NCBI GenBank assembly: GCA_018239895.1
Contig: JAFEGL010000015.1
Coordinates: forward strand, 1-58,490
From: Verrucomicrobiota bacterium
GTDB taxonomy: Bacteria; Chlamydiota; Chlamydiia; Chlamydiales; SM23-39
Direction of reading: 5' to 3'
DNA length: 58,490 nt
Under the pieces are notes generated by a model. That model made no database searches and was not told where the DNA came from. It saw only the letters and a list, made by a program, of their open reading frames with translations. Made by a program: the position numbers and the translations under genes. Positions within the stretch are counted from its first letter, which is position 1. Each line of letters begins with the position of its first letter. Shown here piece after piece: positions 1 to 7,641 of the stretch.

Positions 1-98
1 CTATCTCAGTAATAAGTTTCAGTCGATTTTCGGGTTCTTTTGAATCGAAAATCGGCCAAAATAATCCCGAAAATCGACGAAAATTATTACTGAGATAG
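1..98. repeat. 98-bp nested palindrome at the window edge
   Basis: The outer arms at 1-15 and 84-98 are perfect reverse complements. A second, inner pair at 22-34 and 66-78 (13 bp) is also perfect. The element lies just upstream of the two tandem paralogs and may extend beyond the window start. No coding sequence is seen in it. It could be a miniature inverted-repeat element or a strong cruciform or terminator; no second copy was noticed in this window. Confidence 0.75.
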
Positions 99-156
99 GT
101 TCTTTACATTTTTCTTTTGCTTCTCTAGAATGCTCCTCCTTCAAAAGGAGAAGCTT

Positions 157-549
157 ATGCGCATAACTGAATGTCAGCCAGGAAGTTGGGTTCAAATCAC
201 CAACACACCTTGGTCAGATGCTGGAGTCCTCGGCGGCAACCTCCTCCGATTCGATCAGCACTACGTTGTCATGAAAACGGCCGACGACGGAGGAATGACC
301 GTCTTGTTAGATAAGAGCTTGTCTCGGATCTATTTATTTACCGGGCAGGGCAAAATACTCGCCGATTCAAAAAATCACGAGCGGCTCTTTCATGAAAATT
401 TCGAAAATCCTCAAGCCGATCTAGCGCCTCCTCCAGAGAACGCTCAAGAGATGATTGCAGAGGCTGCCAAAGTGAGAGACCAGTTCTCAAGGCGGTATCC
501 CCATCTGAAGGACTCACTCACTTTCTATTCCTTAAAAAGCAACCTGTAG
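157..549 (+). CDS. Hypothetical protein, first of a tandem paralogous pair
   Basis: A 130-residue protein of unknown function. The start at 157 is chosen over an in-frame ATG at 130 because AAGGAG lies at 145-150, six bases upstream, and because the mature start lines up with the next gene: both begin with a short stretch ending in QPGSW. The two share a C-terminal helix of the pattern EAxKVRxxFxxxxPxL. No signal peptide or membrane segment is visible; the N-terminal half looks beta-rich. The downstream paralog begins 8 bp after the stop, so the two are probably co-transcribed. I do not recognise the family. Confidence 0.8.
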   Translation: MRITECQPGSWVQITNTPWSDAGVLGGNLLRFDQHYVVMKTADDGGMTVLLDKSLSRIYLFTGQGKILADSKNHERLFHENFENPQADLAPPPENAQEMIAEAAKVRDQFSRRYPHLKDSLTFYSLKSNL

Positions 550-557
550 AGAAAACA

Positions 558-974
558 ATGCCATCGATTAGCGAATTTCAACCCGGAAGTTGGGCCACGG
601 TTCAAACCGATCTTGTAGGCCGCAACAACAAACCTGTCATACATAATCCGGTCTTCGTACTTTCTCAAGAAAAATCAGGTAGCCGGAACATCACGATTCT
701 GCTAGACCAGAACTTGCAGCAAATCACATTTGATACAGGGGCAAGGAAAGGTTCGCTCCGAACGGGAGCTGCTTATGGCTTCGTTGACCTCAAGCTCTCT
801 TTCATTCATTACACAAAAAAGCTCAAAGGGACCCATTCCTTCTCTCCGAAAGAACCAGAGCCCATTATCGAGGAGGCAAAAAAAGTTAGAGCCGTCTTTC
901 TTGAGAAAAACCCGAAATTGAGAGGGAATTTTTTCAGGCTTCCTGATGATCCGCCTCTACAGAGCAAAATATAG
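558..974 (+). CDS. Hypothetical protein, second of a tandem paralogous pair
   Basis: A 138-residue protein paralogous to the gene at 157-549: both open with a polar stretch ending in QPGSW, contain a TILLDQNL/TVLLDKSL strand, and end with a helix EEAKKVRAVFLEKNPKLRG-like. Function is unknown and no export signal is visible. The 3' end overlaps the convergent DUF115 gene by 41 bp, so the end of each gene is encoded opposite the other. The pair probably arose by local duplication; divergence is high enough that the duplication is not recent. Confidence 0.8.
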   Translation: MPSISEFQPGSWATVQTDLVGRNNKPVIHNPVFVLSQEKSGSRNITILLDQNLQQITFDTGARKGSLRTGAAYGFVDLKLSFIHYTKKLKGTHSFSPKEPEPIIEEAKKVRAVFLEKNPKLRGNFFRLPDDPPLQSKI

Positions 975-2577
975 CTCGATATTGCCGGGCGAGCTTGAGG
1001 AGGACGTGCCATCTCCTATCGGGCTCCTCAGTGCGCAGCATTTGGGGCAGCAATGTGGGGATATCATAGAAGAGGACGCAGTAGGCGATCTCCTCTTTCA
1101 TCTCCATCTCGGCGAGCGCCCCGGAACCCTTCTCCTCGCCCGTCAAGATGTGCAGGTAGGAGATGACTTTCTCTAAACTCTCGCGGAGTTCAGCCATTTT
1201 GGCGGGGATCAGCTCCGATTTTTCGCTCATCTTTCCCTGCGCGATGGCCGCGTGGATCATCCCCCTCAAATCGTACTCGGCCGTGAGCTCTTGGGCGGCC
1301 TTTTCAAACGGGAGATAGTCGATTTTCTCAAAGCCGATCCCCCCCTCGGTTGTATTGATGAACCGGATCTCCGGGTGGGCCTTCGCGTAGTGGGAGAGGC
1401 TCGCCGACTCCATCACCCACCGGACAGCAGAAAATACCGTTTGCCCGCTCCGATCTTTTTTCGGAACGATCCGGTCGGCGGCGGTCCTCACTTGATCGAG
1501 ACCTTCAAGCCCCTCGTTAACCCCGACGCCAGAAGAATAGCGCTGTCCGCCGGTGTAGGCCATGTCGAGACCCGAGAGCAAAATCGGATTGCACCCGAGC
1601 CACTGGGCTGCGGAGACGGCGATCGCTGTGACGGTGATCGATTCTGAGGAGAGGTGTTCGCCGATGAGCGGCTCTGTGAGCTCCAACTCCTCTTCGATCC
1701 AGAGTTCCGAGACGCCGCCGATGCCGGAACGTAGATAGCCAAATGGGCCGTTCGAGGTGTGGAAAACTCCCGGGTGGACCCGCGTGGAATAGAGAAAAGG
1801 GATCTCGAAAGCAAAGCTGTTTTTCAGCCGTTTGAGCTCCTCTTCGTTTGGATCGATCGCGATGCAAAAATGGGGCTGAATGCCAGCGGCGCTAAAGGCT
1901 GCGATCGCAGAGCCCCCCGCAAAAATGAGAGCCCGATTTTCAAGCGTCCGGATCGTCTCAAACGCCTTTTTCAGCGACGGACCCGCTCCGCAGATTATGG
2001 CTGGGACGCCAGCGAAGGCACCTTTCATCCCATTGATATAAAAAGAGTCGGCGAGATGGGGGACGTTTTTTAAGAAATTTTGGAACGGCTGATACCCGTG
2101 GGAGCGATCGATGAAAAGGGCGTGGGTGAGGGTCGTTTTTCGGAGCAGCTGGAGCCGGATCGAACGGAACCGGTTGCCGCTTCGGGATGGGAGCGAAAGG
2201 ACATCGAGCGTCTTCACCGGGTGTTTTTCTGCGAGCGCTTGGAGAGCGGCGCCGAGCCCCCGACCTCTGGGCAAAAGGACCAACTCCACCTGGATGTCAA
2301 AGAGGAGCTCTTGGCTCTTTTTGTATTGCAAAAGGGCGCCGAAAGCTCCCTCTTCGCTCTCGAGAAACACGAGCCGCCTTTCTTTTTTCTCCTGAAGCCA
2401 AGCTTGAACCTGCCGATAGGCGCCGAGCGAGAGGCCGTAGATGTAGAGAACTTCGACGTCTTTGAGCCGCCAGCGTGAAAAATCTTCTTTTAGCTCAGCT
2501 TGAACAGGAAACGTGGAGGCGAGGAGTCCGATTCCGGGGAACCGCTCCATCAGAAGGCTCAAATTCTCTCGGTCCAT
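934..2577 (-). CDS. DUF115 / Maf-like protein (copy 1)
   Basis: A 547-residue protein with the DUF115 (MptE-like / motility-associated-factor) signature CGAGPSL at about residues 196-202, followed by an ALIFAGGSAIAA strand and an IAIDPN segment, typical of the nucleotide-sugar-binding core of Maf glycosyltransferases. Family members modify flagellin with nonulosonic acids in motile bacteria; here no flagellin is seen, so the acceptor is unknown. The start at 2577 is preferred to an in-frame ATG at 2697 because the extra 40 residues are opposite the upstream MORN gene and resemble no family N-terminus, and because an AGGATGGA-like RBS precedes 2577. It overlaps that gene by 19 bp, implying translational coupling. 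Confidence 0.8.
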   Translation of the reverse strand: MDRENLSLLMERFPGIGLLASTFPVQAELKEDFSRWRLKDVEVLYIYGLSLGAYRQVQAWLQEKKERRLVFLESEEGAFGALLQYKKSQELLFDIQVELVLLPRGRGLGAALQALAEKHPVKTLDVLSLPSRSGNRFRSIRLQLLRKTTLTHALFIDRSHGYQPFQNFLKNVPHLADSFYINGMKGAFAGVPAIICGAGPSLKKAFETIRTLENRALIFAGGSAIAAFSAAGIQPHFCIAIDPNEEELKRLKNSFAFEIPFLYSTRVHPGVFHTSNGPFGYLRSGIGGVSELWIEEELELTEPLIGEHLSSESITVTAIAVSAAQWLGCNPILLSGLDMAYTGGQRYSSGVGVNEGLEGLDQVRTAADRIVPKKDRSGQTVFSAVRWVMESASLSHYAKAHPEIRFINTTEGGIGFEKIDYLPFEKAAQELTAEYDLRGMIHAAIAQGKMSEKSELIPAKMAELRESLEKVISYLHILTGEEKGSGALAEMEMKEEIAYCVLFYDIPTLLPQMLRTEEPDRRWHVLLKLARQYRAIFCSVEADHQEA

Positions 2578-3068
2578 TTTCCATCCTGGTAAAAATCCTC
2601 TTCCACCAAAGCGCCTTTCTCGCTGTACATCTGATCGGGGCCTTGGCGCATCCCCTTTTCGAAAATGGTTTTCCTTTTTATCTTCCCATCGGGCCAATAT
2701 AAAGTGGCGTTACCGTGGAGTTTCCCCTCGAGATAATTTTCCTCTGTTTTCAGCTGCCCATTTTCATAGAAATACTCTTGGCGCCCCTCTTTTTGACCCG
2801 CGCGATAGTGGAGGGTGGCGTAGATGGTCCCATTTGGGTAATATTGGAGACATCGGCTCTCTCTCTTCCCTTTCCAAAACCACGATTCGGAGAGGATCTG
2901 CCCGTTTTCGTGGTAAAATGTGGAGCGTCCATGAAGCAGCCCGTTTTGGTAATGGGCTTCTGACTTCAGCGCACCGCTGCCGGGGAAATAAGCGCGAGAG
3001 ACGATGAAAGGTCCCTTGCAGCGGAGATCGAGTCCAATCGAGAGTTCCTGTTCAGTTTGCTTGTTCAT
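2559..3068 (-). CDS. MORN-repeat / YwqK-family protein
   Basis: A 169-residue protein built almost wholly of MORN-variant repeats (recurring patterns such as YxENGQLxxExxYxxGKxHGxxxxYxxDG). Repeats of this type form beta-hairpin ladders and occur in YwqK-type proteins, which are annotated as antitoxins in some databases without firm evidence. No signal peptide is visible, so it is probably cytoplasmic. It lies between two DUF115 genes and overlaps both (19 bp downstream, 17 bp upstream). The context suggests an accessory role for the DUF115 proteins, but nothing in the sequence proves this. Confidence 0.8.
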   Translation of the reverse strand: MNKQTEQELSIGLDLRCKGPFIVSRAYFPGSGALKSEAHYQNGLLHGRSTFYHENGQILSESWFWKGKRESRCLQYYPNGTIYATLHYRAGQKEGRQEYFYENGQLKTEENYLEGKLHGNATLYWPDGKIKRKTIFEKGMRQGPDQMYSEKGALVEEDFYQDGKWTERI

Positions 3069-4428
3069 TGAGTACCTGCTGAAAAAATAGCATCTGGTTC
3101 AAACGGATTTTTTCCTCGATCGGAATCGGCTGCGAATCAACTTCGAGCTCCCGCTCGAAAAGGGGTCTCCAAATTTGCCAGAGAGGAAATAGGAGTTTTT
3201 GATAGACAATTTCACCGTCGAAATTCGCCGGTTTTTTCATCCCTTTTTCGCAAAGTTTGAGACATCGCCTCAAACTTTTTTTCCAAAGCCTCATCTTATC
3301 GAGAGGGACCTGCATATAATTCAAGCTGACTGTTTCGGCGTGGACCCACCCGGCGAGATCTGCCCCCCCCTTCAAGCCAGCCAGCGCCTCTTGGAGCGAA
3401 GTCTCTTTCACCTTAGAAAATCCAAGCCCCCCTTCCGTCGCGTTAATGAAGGTCCTGTCCCACCTTTTCGTCGCCAAATCGGAGATCCACTTCGCCGCCA
3501 TGAGCCAATCTCTCTGCGTCATCACCTTCATTCCTGACGAAGAGACCGCCTCGACGAGCATTTCCCGCTCCGACTCATGTTCTAAGAGGGCGTATTTCTT
3601 TTCATTCTCATAGCAAAAATCCATCCCGACAAAAATGATCGGATCGCATCCGAAATGGAGAGCGAGCGACGTCAAAAAAGTCCCCACAGTCCAGCCGCCA
3701 TCGAAAAGATCAGTTCCGCTTAGCCAGACTTCAGCCGGGTAGCATCCGTCGGGCACGTAGAGTTTCTCTCCATGGAGAAGCGAGAAATTGACCGGATTCA
3801 TCCGACTCTGATAGAGGAAGGGGGCTTGCCAAAAAGTTTTAAGCGGAGGCGCTTCTCGATCGATCGAGGCGGCGAAATGGGGTTCGACGCCGATCTGATC
3901 GAGGGCCGCGCCGCCGGCAAAAATCAGAGCCTTTTCCCGGTCCAATAAGTGCCGATTTTTTTTCAGCGAGGGCCCCCCGCCGCAGATGATGGCAGGGACG
4001 TTTTGAAACTTGTCTTTCAGAGCCAGAGCCGATCGGACATCGGGGATAGAATTCCAATGGGAAAAGGCGTGCTTTAAAACCGATCCGCCCCCGTCGGCCC
4101 AATCGGAGAGCAAAAGGTGGGCCGCCTCGCGACACTCATTCAGCGCTTTTTCAAACTGGGGCGCCAGATTCAACGGGTCGATCACCGCTGCCGTGCAAAA
4201 GACAGACTTCCAGCCCAGCTTTCTGGCCGATTCCAACAATTCGCCATGCGTACTTCCCGGATAGACCTGCGCTTGCGGATGGTCGAATGAGCCTCCCTCT
4301 CCCTCGATATCAATAAAAACGAGCCGCCGCTTGGTCTCTTCATCTAACCAAGGTCGAAGTTTTTCAAATAGCTCGGGGCGGATACCGATGGAGCAAATCC
4401 AATCGGCATCAGGAATCTCTACAGACAT
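3052..4428 (-). CDS. DUF115 / Maf-like protein (copy 2)
   Basis: A 458-residue paralog of the 547-residue DUF115 protein. The core motif CGGGPSL lies at about residues 149-155, followed by ALIFAGGAALDQ and AASIDRE, then a conserved GCDPIIFVGMDFCY segment (compare GCNPILLSGLDMAY in copy 1) and an FINATEGGLGF segment (compare FINTTEGGIGF). The N-terminal region is about 50 residues shorter than in copy 1. It overlaps the MORN gene by 17 bp and the upstream nuclease-like gene by 10 bp. Substrate and acceptor cannot be read from the sequence. Confidence 0.8.
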   Translation of the reverse strand: MSVEIPDADWICSIGIRPELFEKLRPWLDEETKRRLVFIDIEGEGGSFDHPQAQVYPGSTHGELLESARKLGWKSVFCTAAVIDPLNLAPQFEKALNECREAAHLLLSDWADGGGSVLKHAFSHWNSIPDVRSALALKDKFQNVPAIICGGGPSLKKNRHLLDREKALIFAGGAALDQIGVEPHFAASIDREAPPLKTFWQAPFLYQSRMNPVNFSLLHGEKLYVPDGCYPAEVWLSGTDLFDGGWTVGTFLTSLALHFGCDPIIFVGMDFCYENEKKYALLEHESEREMLVEAVSSSGMKVMTQRDWLMAAKWISDLATKRWDRTFINATEGGLGFSKVKETSLQEALAGLKGGADLAGWVHAETVSLNYMQVPLDKMRLWKKSLRRCLKLCEKGMKKPANFDGEIVYQKLLFPLWQIWRPLFERELEVDSQPIPIEEKIRLNQMLFFQQVLNEQAN

Positions 4429-4829
4429 AGCTTTTCAATCAATTGAGCGTAGGGCGGGATGAAGGGGACAGAAGCTGTCCGCCCTTGTTCTCGCCAAAGC
4501 AATCTCGTTTCGCTCCCGTTCGCCAGACAGACGAAGGGGGCGCCGAGCTTAGCATTATATCCGAAGAGCTGGTTTTCCGCCTCCACATTCAAGGAGTGGG
4601 CCTTGCATTCGATCAAAAGGAGCGGTTTTAATTCATCTGCCCGATAGTAGCAGAGGAGATCGAAGCGGCGATCAGCCTCAATCCCCTTTTCCACCGCAAT
4701 GAGTCCCTTGGGAAACCCCAAATGGATCAACTTCCCGATGAGAGCTTGCCGGACCGCCTCTTCTGGAGTAGCTGCCACCCACTTCTTCCGAATGAGACAA
4801 AAGCTACGATTGGATCTGGACGATTCCAT
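4419..4829 (-). CDS. PD-(D/E)XK nuclease-like protein (HsdR_N type)
   Basis: A 136-residue protein resembling the stand-alone type I restriction enzyme R-subunit N-terminal domain family. A plausible PD-(D/E)XK core is visible: E24/E25 in the first helix, D57 in RRFDLLCYY, and E74-C-K76 in LLIECKAHS, followed by an ENQLFGYNAKLGAPF helix-strand. No helicase or specificity subunit is nearby, so this is not a restriction system as such. Its start overlaps the end of hpf by 26 bp and its end overlaps the DUF115 gene by 10 bp. Small HsdR_N proteins are common in bacteria and their role is unclear. Confidence 0.75.
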   Translation of the reverse strand: MESSRSNRSFCLIRKKWVAATPEEAVRQALIGKLIHLGFPKGLIAVEKGIEADRRFDLLCYYRADELKPLLLIECKAHSLNVEAENQLFGYNAKLGAPFVCLANGSETRLLWREQGRTASVPFIPPYAQLIEKLCL

Positions 4830-5430
4830 AATTCTGGTCGGGGCGCCGGTAGATCACTTTCATCTTTTGATCTTCTTCGCTCCGGAAAATCAGAAAAGGT
4901 TCGTCGCTGATCTCCATTTTGACAATAGCTTCGTCTTGGGTCAGCGTCTTGAGTTTCATCGTGTCTTTAGCCACGACCTGGTGGAGATTGTATTTTTCCG
5001 ACTCGATTCGGGCATTTTCGGCCTCGATGTCTTCATTGATCGCTTTGAGATCGTCGCTGAGCGGCTTGATCACATTGACGTGGATATCGACAGTGGTCAG
5101 ATCCCTAAAACGGCGGGATTGGAGTTTAGTCTTGTATTTCCGGATCAAAGTGATCAGCCTGTCGGTCGCCTTGTCGATCGCAGAATACATGTTGTCGGTG
5201 CTGGCCGAGACTTTGACGTGGAAATGGACGAAGTTCATCATGATGGAGCAGGTAAACGCCATTTTCTGGGCGTCGAGCGTCGCAATCACATCGATGATCT
5301 GATCTGCGATCCGCTCTACTTTGTTCATTTTCTCGAACACGTAGTTGTTGATCGCATCGGTGATTTGGAAATGTTTCCCCACGACGGAGATATTATAACC
5401 TTGATTATCGAACTTTGTTGTTTTTCCCAT
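4804..5430 (-). CDS. hpf: Ribosome hibernation-promoting factor, long form
   Basis: A 208-residue S30AE-family protein. The N-terminal domain (about residues 12-110) carries the beta-alpha-beta pattern with HVKVSAS and DNMYSAIDKATDRL; the C-terminal dimerisation domain ends in VIYRRPDQNYGIVQI. The long form dimerises 70S ribosomes into inactive 100S particles. A GTG at 5439 is in frame, but the ATG at 5430 has AAGG eight bases upstream and is preferred. It heads the minus-strand set of overlapping genes down to 934. In chlamydiae such a factor would fit silencing of translation in the infectious form; that is inference. Confidence 0.9.
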   Translation of the reverse strand: MGKTTKFDNQGYNISVVGKHFQITDAINNYVFEKMNKVERIADQIIDVIATLDAQKMAFTCSIMMNFVHFHVKVSASTDNMYSAIDKATDRLITLIRKYKTKLQSRRFRDLTTVDIHVNVIKPLSDDLKAINEDIEAENARIESEKYNLHQVVAKDTMKLKTLTQDEAIVKMEISDEPFLIFRSEEDQKMKVIYRRPDQNYGIVQIQS

Positions 5431-5542
5431 AGGACACACCTTAAAAGAGACTCATTCTAACAGGAAGCTCGCGCCCTGCCAAGATAAAAATTGACCGTTT
5501 CCACATTTCCATTTACAATTTTTCCTCTAATATAGGTGATTT

Positions 5543-6946
5543 ATGTTAAAAAGAGCCCTCGTCGCATTTTGCCTTTCCCTTCAAACGGCCTATTCGGCCG
5601 ACATCGCCGGACATTGGTCGAGCGACCTCGAATTCGGCCCCATAAAAATCCAAGTGACCGTCTTCCTCGAGCAGGAACCTTCGCTCCAAGGTTGGTTTTA
5701 CTGCCCAGAGCAAGGCATCTACGAACTGCCGCTCGATGAACTCTCTTTCGATGGCGACCATCTCCAATTCAGGTTGAACAACCTCGACGTCGCCTTCCAG
5801 GGAGATCTCCGAGAAAACCAAATCGACGGCCATTTCACCCAGTCCAAAATCCCCTTCAAACTCACCTTTAAACCCACCGACGAAAAGCCTGCACCCATCC
5901 GCCGTCCCCAAGAACCGATCGGCCCCTTCCCCTACCAAATCGAAGAGGTCGCCTACCGCGGCCCCGATGGAATTCTCTCAGGAACACTCACACTTCCCGA
6001 TTCAGCCGGACCGCACCCCGCCATCATCCTCATCGCCGCTGCAGGACCCAACGATCGGGACGAGACGCTCCTCGGCCACAAAACATTCCTCGTTCTCGCC
6101 GACCACCTCACCCGCCAGGGGCTCGCCGTCCTCCGCTTCGACAAGAGGGGCGTTAAAGAATCTGAGGGCGATTATCACAACGCCACCTCATTCGACTTTG
6201 CCGATGACGTCCTCGCCGGCGTCGATTTTCTCAAAACCCGCTCCGACATCGCTTCCATCGGCCTCGTCGGCCACAGCGAGGGAGGTCTAATCGCCCCGAT
6301 TGTAGCATCCCGCTCTCCCGACATCGCCTACATCGTCATGATGGCGGCCCCTGCCGTCCCAGGCGAAGAGATCATCTACGAGCAACTCGCCTATTGCGAA
6401 AAGCTCCAAGGCTATTCCGACGCCCTCATCTCAGCCGATCAAGAGCTCTCCCACCAGCTCTTCGCTATCGTCAAACAAGAGTCCGATCTCCTCCAAGCCG
6501 AGACAAAAATGCGCGAGACGATCCGCTCGTTCCTCGCCTCGCTACCAGCCGCCCTGAAAAAAGAACTCAACGACCGCTACGGCGAAGAGGCCTACTGGCT
6601 CCACTCAGAAGCGGGGATCAGCCAGGTCAAAAGTCCCTGGTTCCGGAGTTTTCTCACCTACGATCCAGCCGAAGCCCTCAGAAAAGTCACCGTTCCGGTC
6701 CTCGCTCTGAACGGCACCCTCGATTTCCAGGTCACCACCGCCCAAAACCTCCCCGCCATCGCCGAAGCGCTCCTTGAGGCCGGCAACCCCGACGTCACGA
6801 TCGTGCCGCTGCCGCAGCACAACCATCTCTTCCAAACCTGCGTAACGGGCGACTTCCAAGAATATGGGCAGCTCGAGGAGACCCTCTCCCCCACCACCCT
6901 CGAAACCATCACCACTTGGGTTCTCGACCGAGTTCAGAAAGATTAG
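5543..6946 (+). CDS. Exported alpha/beta hydrolase (S33-like)
   Basis: A 467-residue protein with an N-terminal signal peptide (residues 1-19, likely cut after AYSA). Residues about 20-115 form a beta-rich N-terminal domain; the rest is an alpha/beta hydrolase. The nucleophile elbow GHSEGG puts Ser245 at the centre; Asp394 (NGTLDFQV) and His426 or His428 (QHNHLF) complete the likely triad. Homologues are annotated as dienelactone-hydrolase-like or S33 aminopeptidase-like esterases; the true substrate is unknown. AGGTGA precedes the ATG by about 5 bases. It is divergent from hpf, so the 112-bp gap should hold both promoters. Confidence 0.88.
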   Translation: MLKRALVAFCLSLQTAYSADIAGHWSSDLEFGPIKIQVTVFLEQEPSLQGWFYCPEQGIYELPLDELSFDGDHLQFRLNNLDVAFQGDLRENQIDGHFTQSKIPFKLTFKPTDEKPAPIRRPQEPIGPFPYQIEEVAYRGPDGILSGTLTLPDSAGPHPAIILIAAAGPNDRDETLLGHKTFLVLADHLTRQGLAVLRFDKRGVKESEGDYHNATSFDFADDVLAGVDFLKTRSDIASIGLVGHSEGGLIAPIVASRSPDIAYIVMMAAPAVPGEEIIYEQLAYCEKLQGYSDALISADQELSHQLFAIVKQESDLLQAETKMRETIRSFLASLPAALKKELNDRYGEEAYWLHSEAGISQVKSPWFRSFLTYDPAEALRKVTVPVLALNGTLDFQVTTAQNLPAIAEALLEAGNPDVTIVPLPQHNHLFQTCVTGDFQEYGQLEETLSPTTLETITTWVLDRVQKD

Positions 6947-6956
6947 TTTTTTTCTC

Positions 6957-7326
6957 AGAAGCTGTCTTAAACTCTAGAGGCGGTTGCAAAATTCCCGGCC
7001 TTGCGAAAATGGCCATTTTAAGTCAGTTTGCGAAGGCGGCGCAGCCGCCTAAACCCCGCCGCCGGGGACATACTTGAAAAGTAGGACCCGGCGGCGGGGT
7101 CGCAAAATGGCTTAAAAGGGCTGTTTTCCCAAGACCGGGAATTTTGCAATCGCCTCTCTAGACGCTTTTAGAAATCGATGATTTTGAATCAGTTTGTCGG
7201 GGCCGTTGCGGCCCCTTGCTTCGCCGCCGAGCACATACTCACAAAACGAGTAGGGCTCGGCGGCGGAACGACAAAATGATTCAAAAGGGCGATTTCTAGA
7301 AGCGTCTAGAGTTTAGGACAGCTTCT
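6957..7326. repeat. Compound nested palindrome containing two branched elements
   Basis: Outer arms 6957-6978 and 7305-7326 match with one mismatch. Within lie two palindromes, 6979-7154 (end arms 6979-6998/7135-7154) and 7160-7307 (end arms 7160-7177/7290-7307). Each has the same plan: a long imperfect stem, then a small GC hairpin (7034-7050 in the first), then a second GC hairpin (7054-7067/7087-7099) whose loop contains ACATAC and GTAG. The first unit is clearly related to 15685-15863. The 359-bp space between the hydrolase and the HhH gene holds only this element. It has no coding capacity; a mobile miniature element or a folded RNA are both possible. Confidence 0.85.
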
Positions 7327-7593
7327 TACCTGGCTCCAGTAAAACCAATTCCTCTTCTCTGGAGCCAAGTTGGGGTCTTTGGCCTGCTCGATGGCGGCGC
7401 GAAAAACATCTTCGACGCACGGATCGTGGCGAGTTTTGGTGATGCGGCAGAGCCGCTCGTAAAGTTCCCGAGCATCTTGCTCAGCCAACGCCTCAAGATC
7501 GTAAATCTCCAGCTTGGCGAAATCTTCGAGGGCAGCCGGCCCCACGGAGACAAGGTCGGAAAGATCTTGGGGCGGCACTTTCTTTTTGGGCAT
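7306..7593 (-). CDS. Small helix-hairpin-helix protein (Cdd1-like)
   Basis: A 95-residue protein resembling the 'pathogenicity locus' Cdd1 family: a helix-hairpin-helix-type segment (LSDLVSVGPAALEDFAKLEI, about residues 11-30), an ELYERLCRITKTRHDPCVEDVFRAAI block with the conserved DPCV, and a WFYW end. Such proteins are small presumed nucleic-acid-binding factors with no settled role. The last codons and the stop lie inside the arm of the 6957-7326 palindrome, so the tail after WSQ is repeat-derived and may not be ancestral. It is divergent from the threonine aldolase gene (48 bp between starts). Confidence 0.75.
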   Translation of the reverse strand: MPKKKVPPQDLSDLVSVGPAALEDFAKLEIYDLEALAEQDARELYERLCRITKTRHDPCVEDVFRAAIEQAKDPNLAPEKRNWFYWSQVRSCPKL

Positions 7594-7641
7594 AAGTTAT
7601 CTTTTGAGCTATAATCGTACCCGCAACCACCTATTTTTGAT

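Noticed and set aside
2559..3068. Toxin-antitoxin module based on the YwqK label
   Set aside because: No toxin gene is adjacent; the MORN repeats alone do not support it.
934..4829. Restriction-modification system around the HsdR_N-like gene
   Set aside because: No methylase, specificity or helicase subunit is adjacent; neighbours are hpf, DUF115 and MORN genes.
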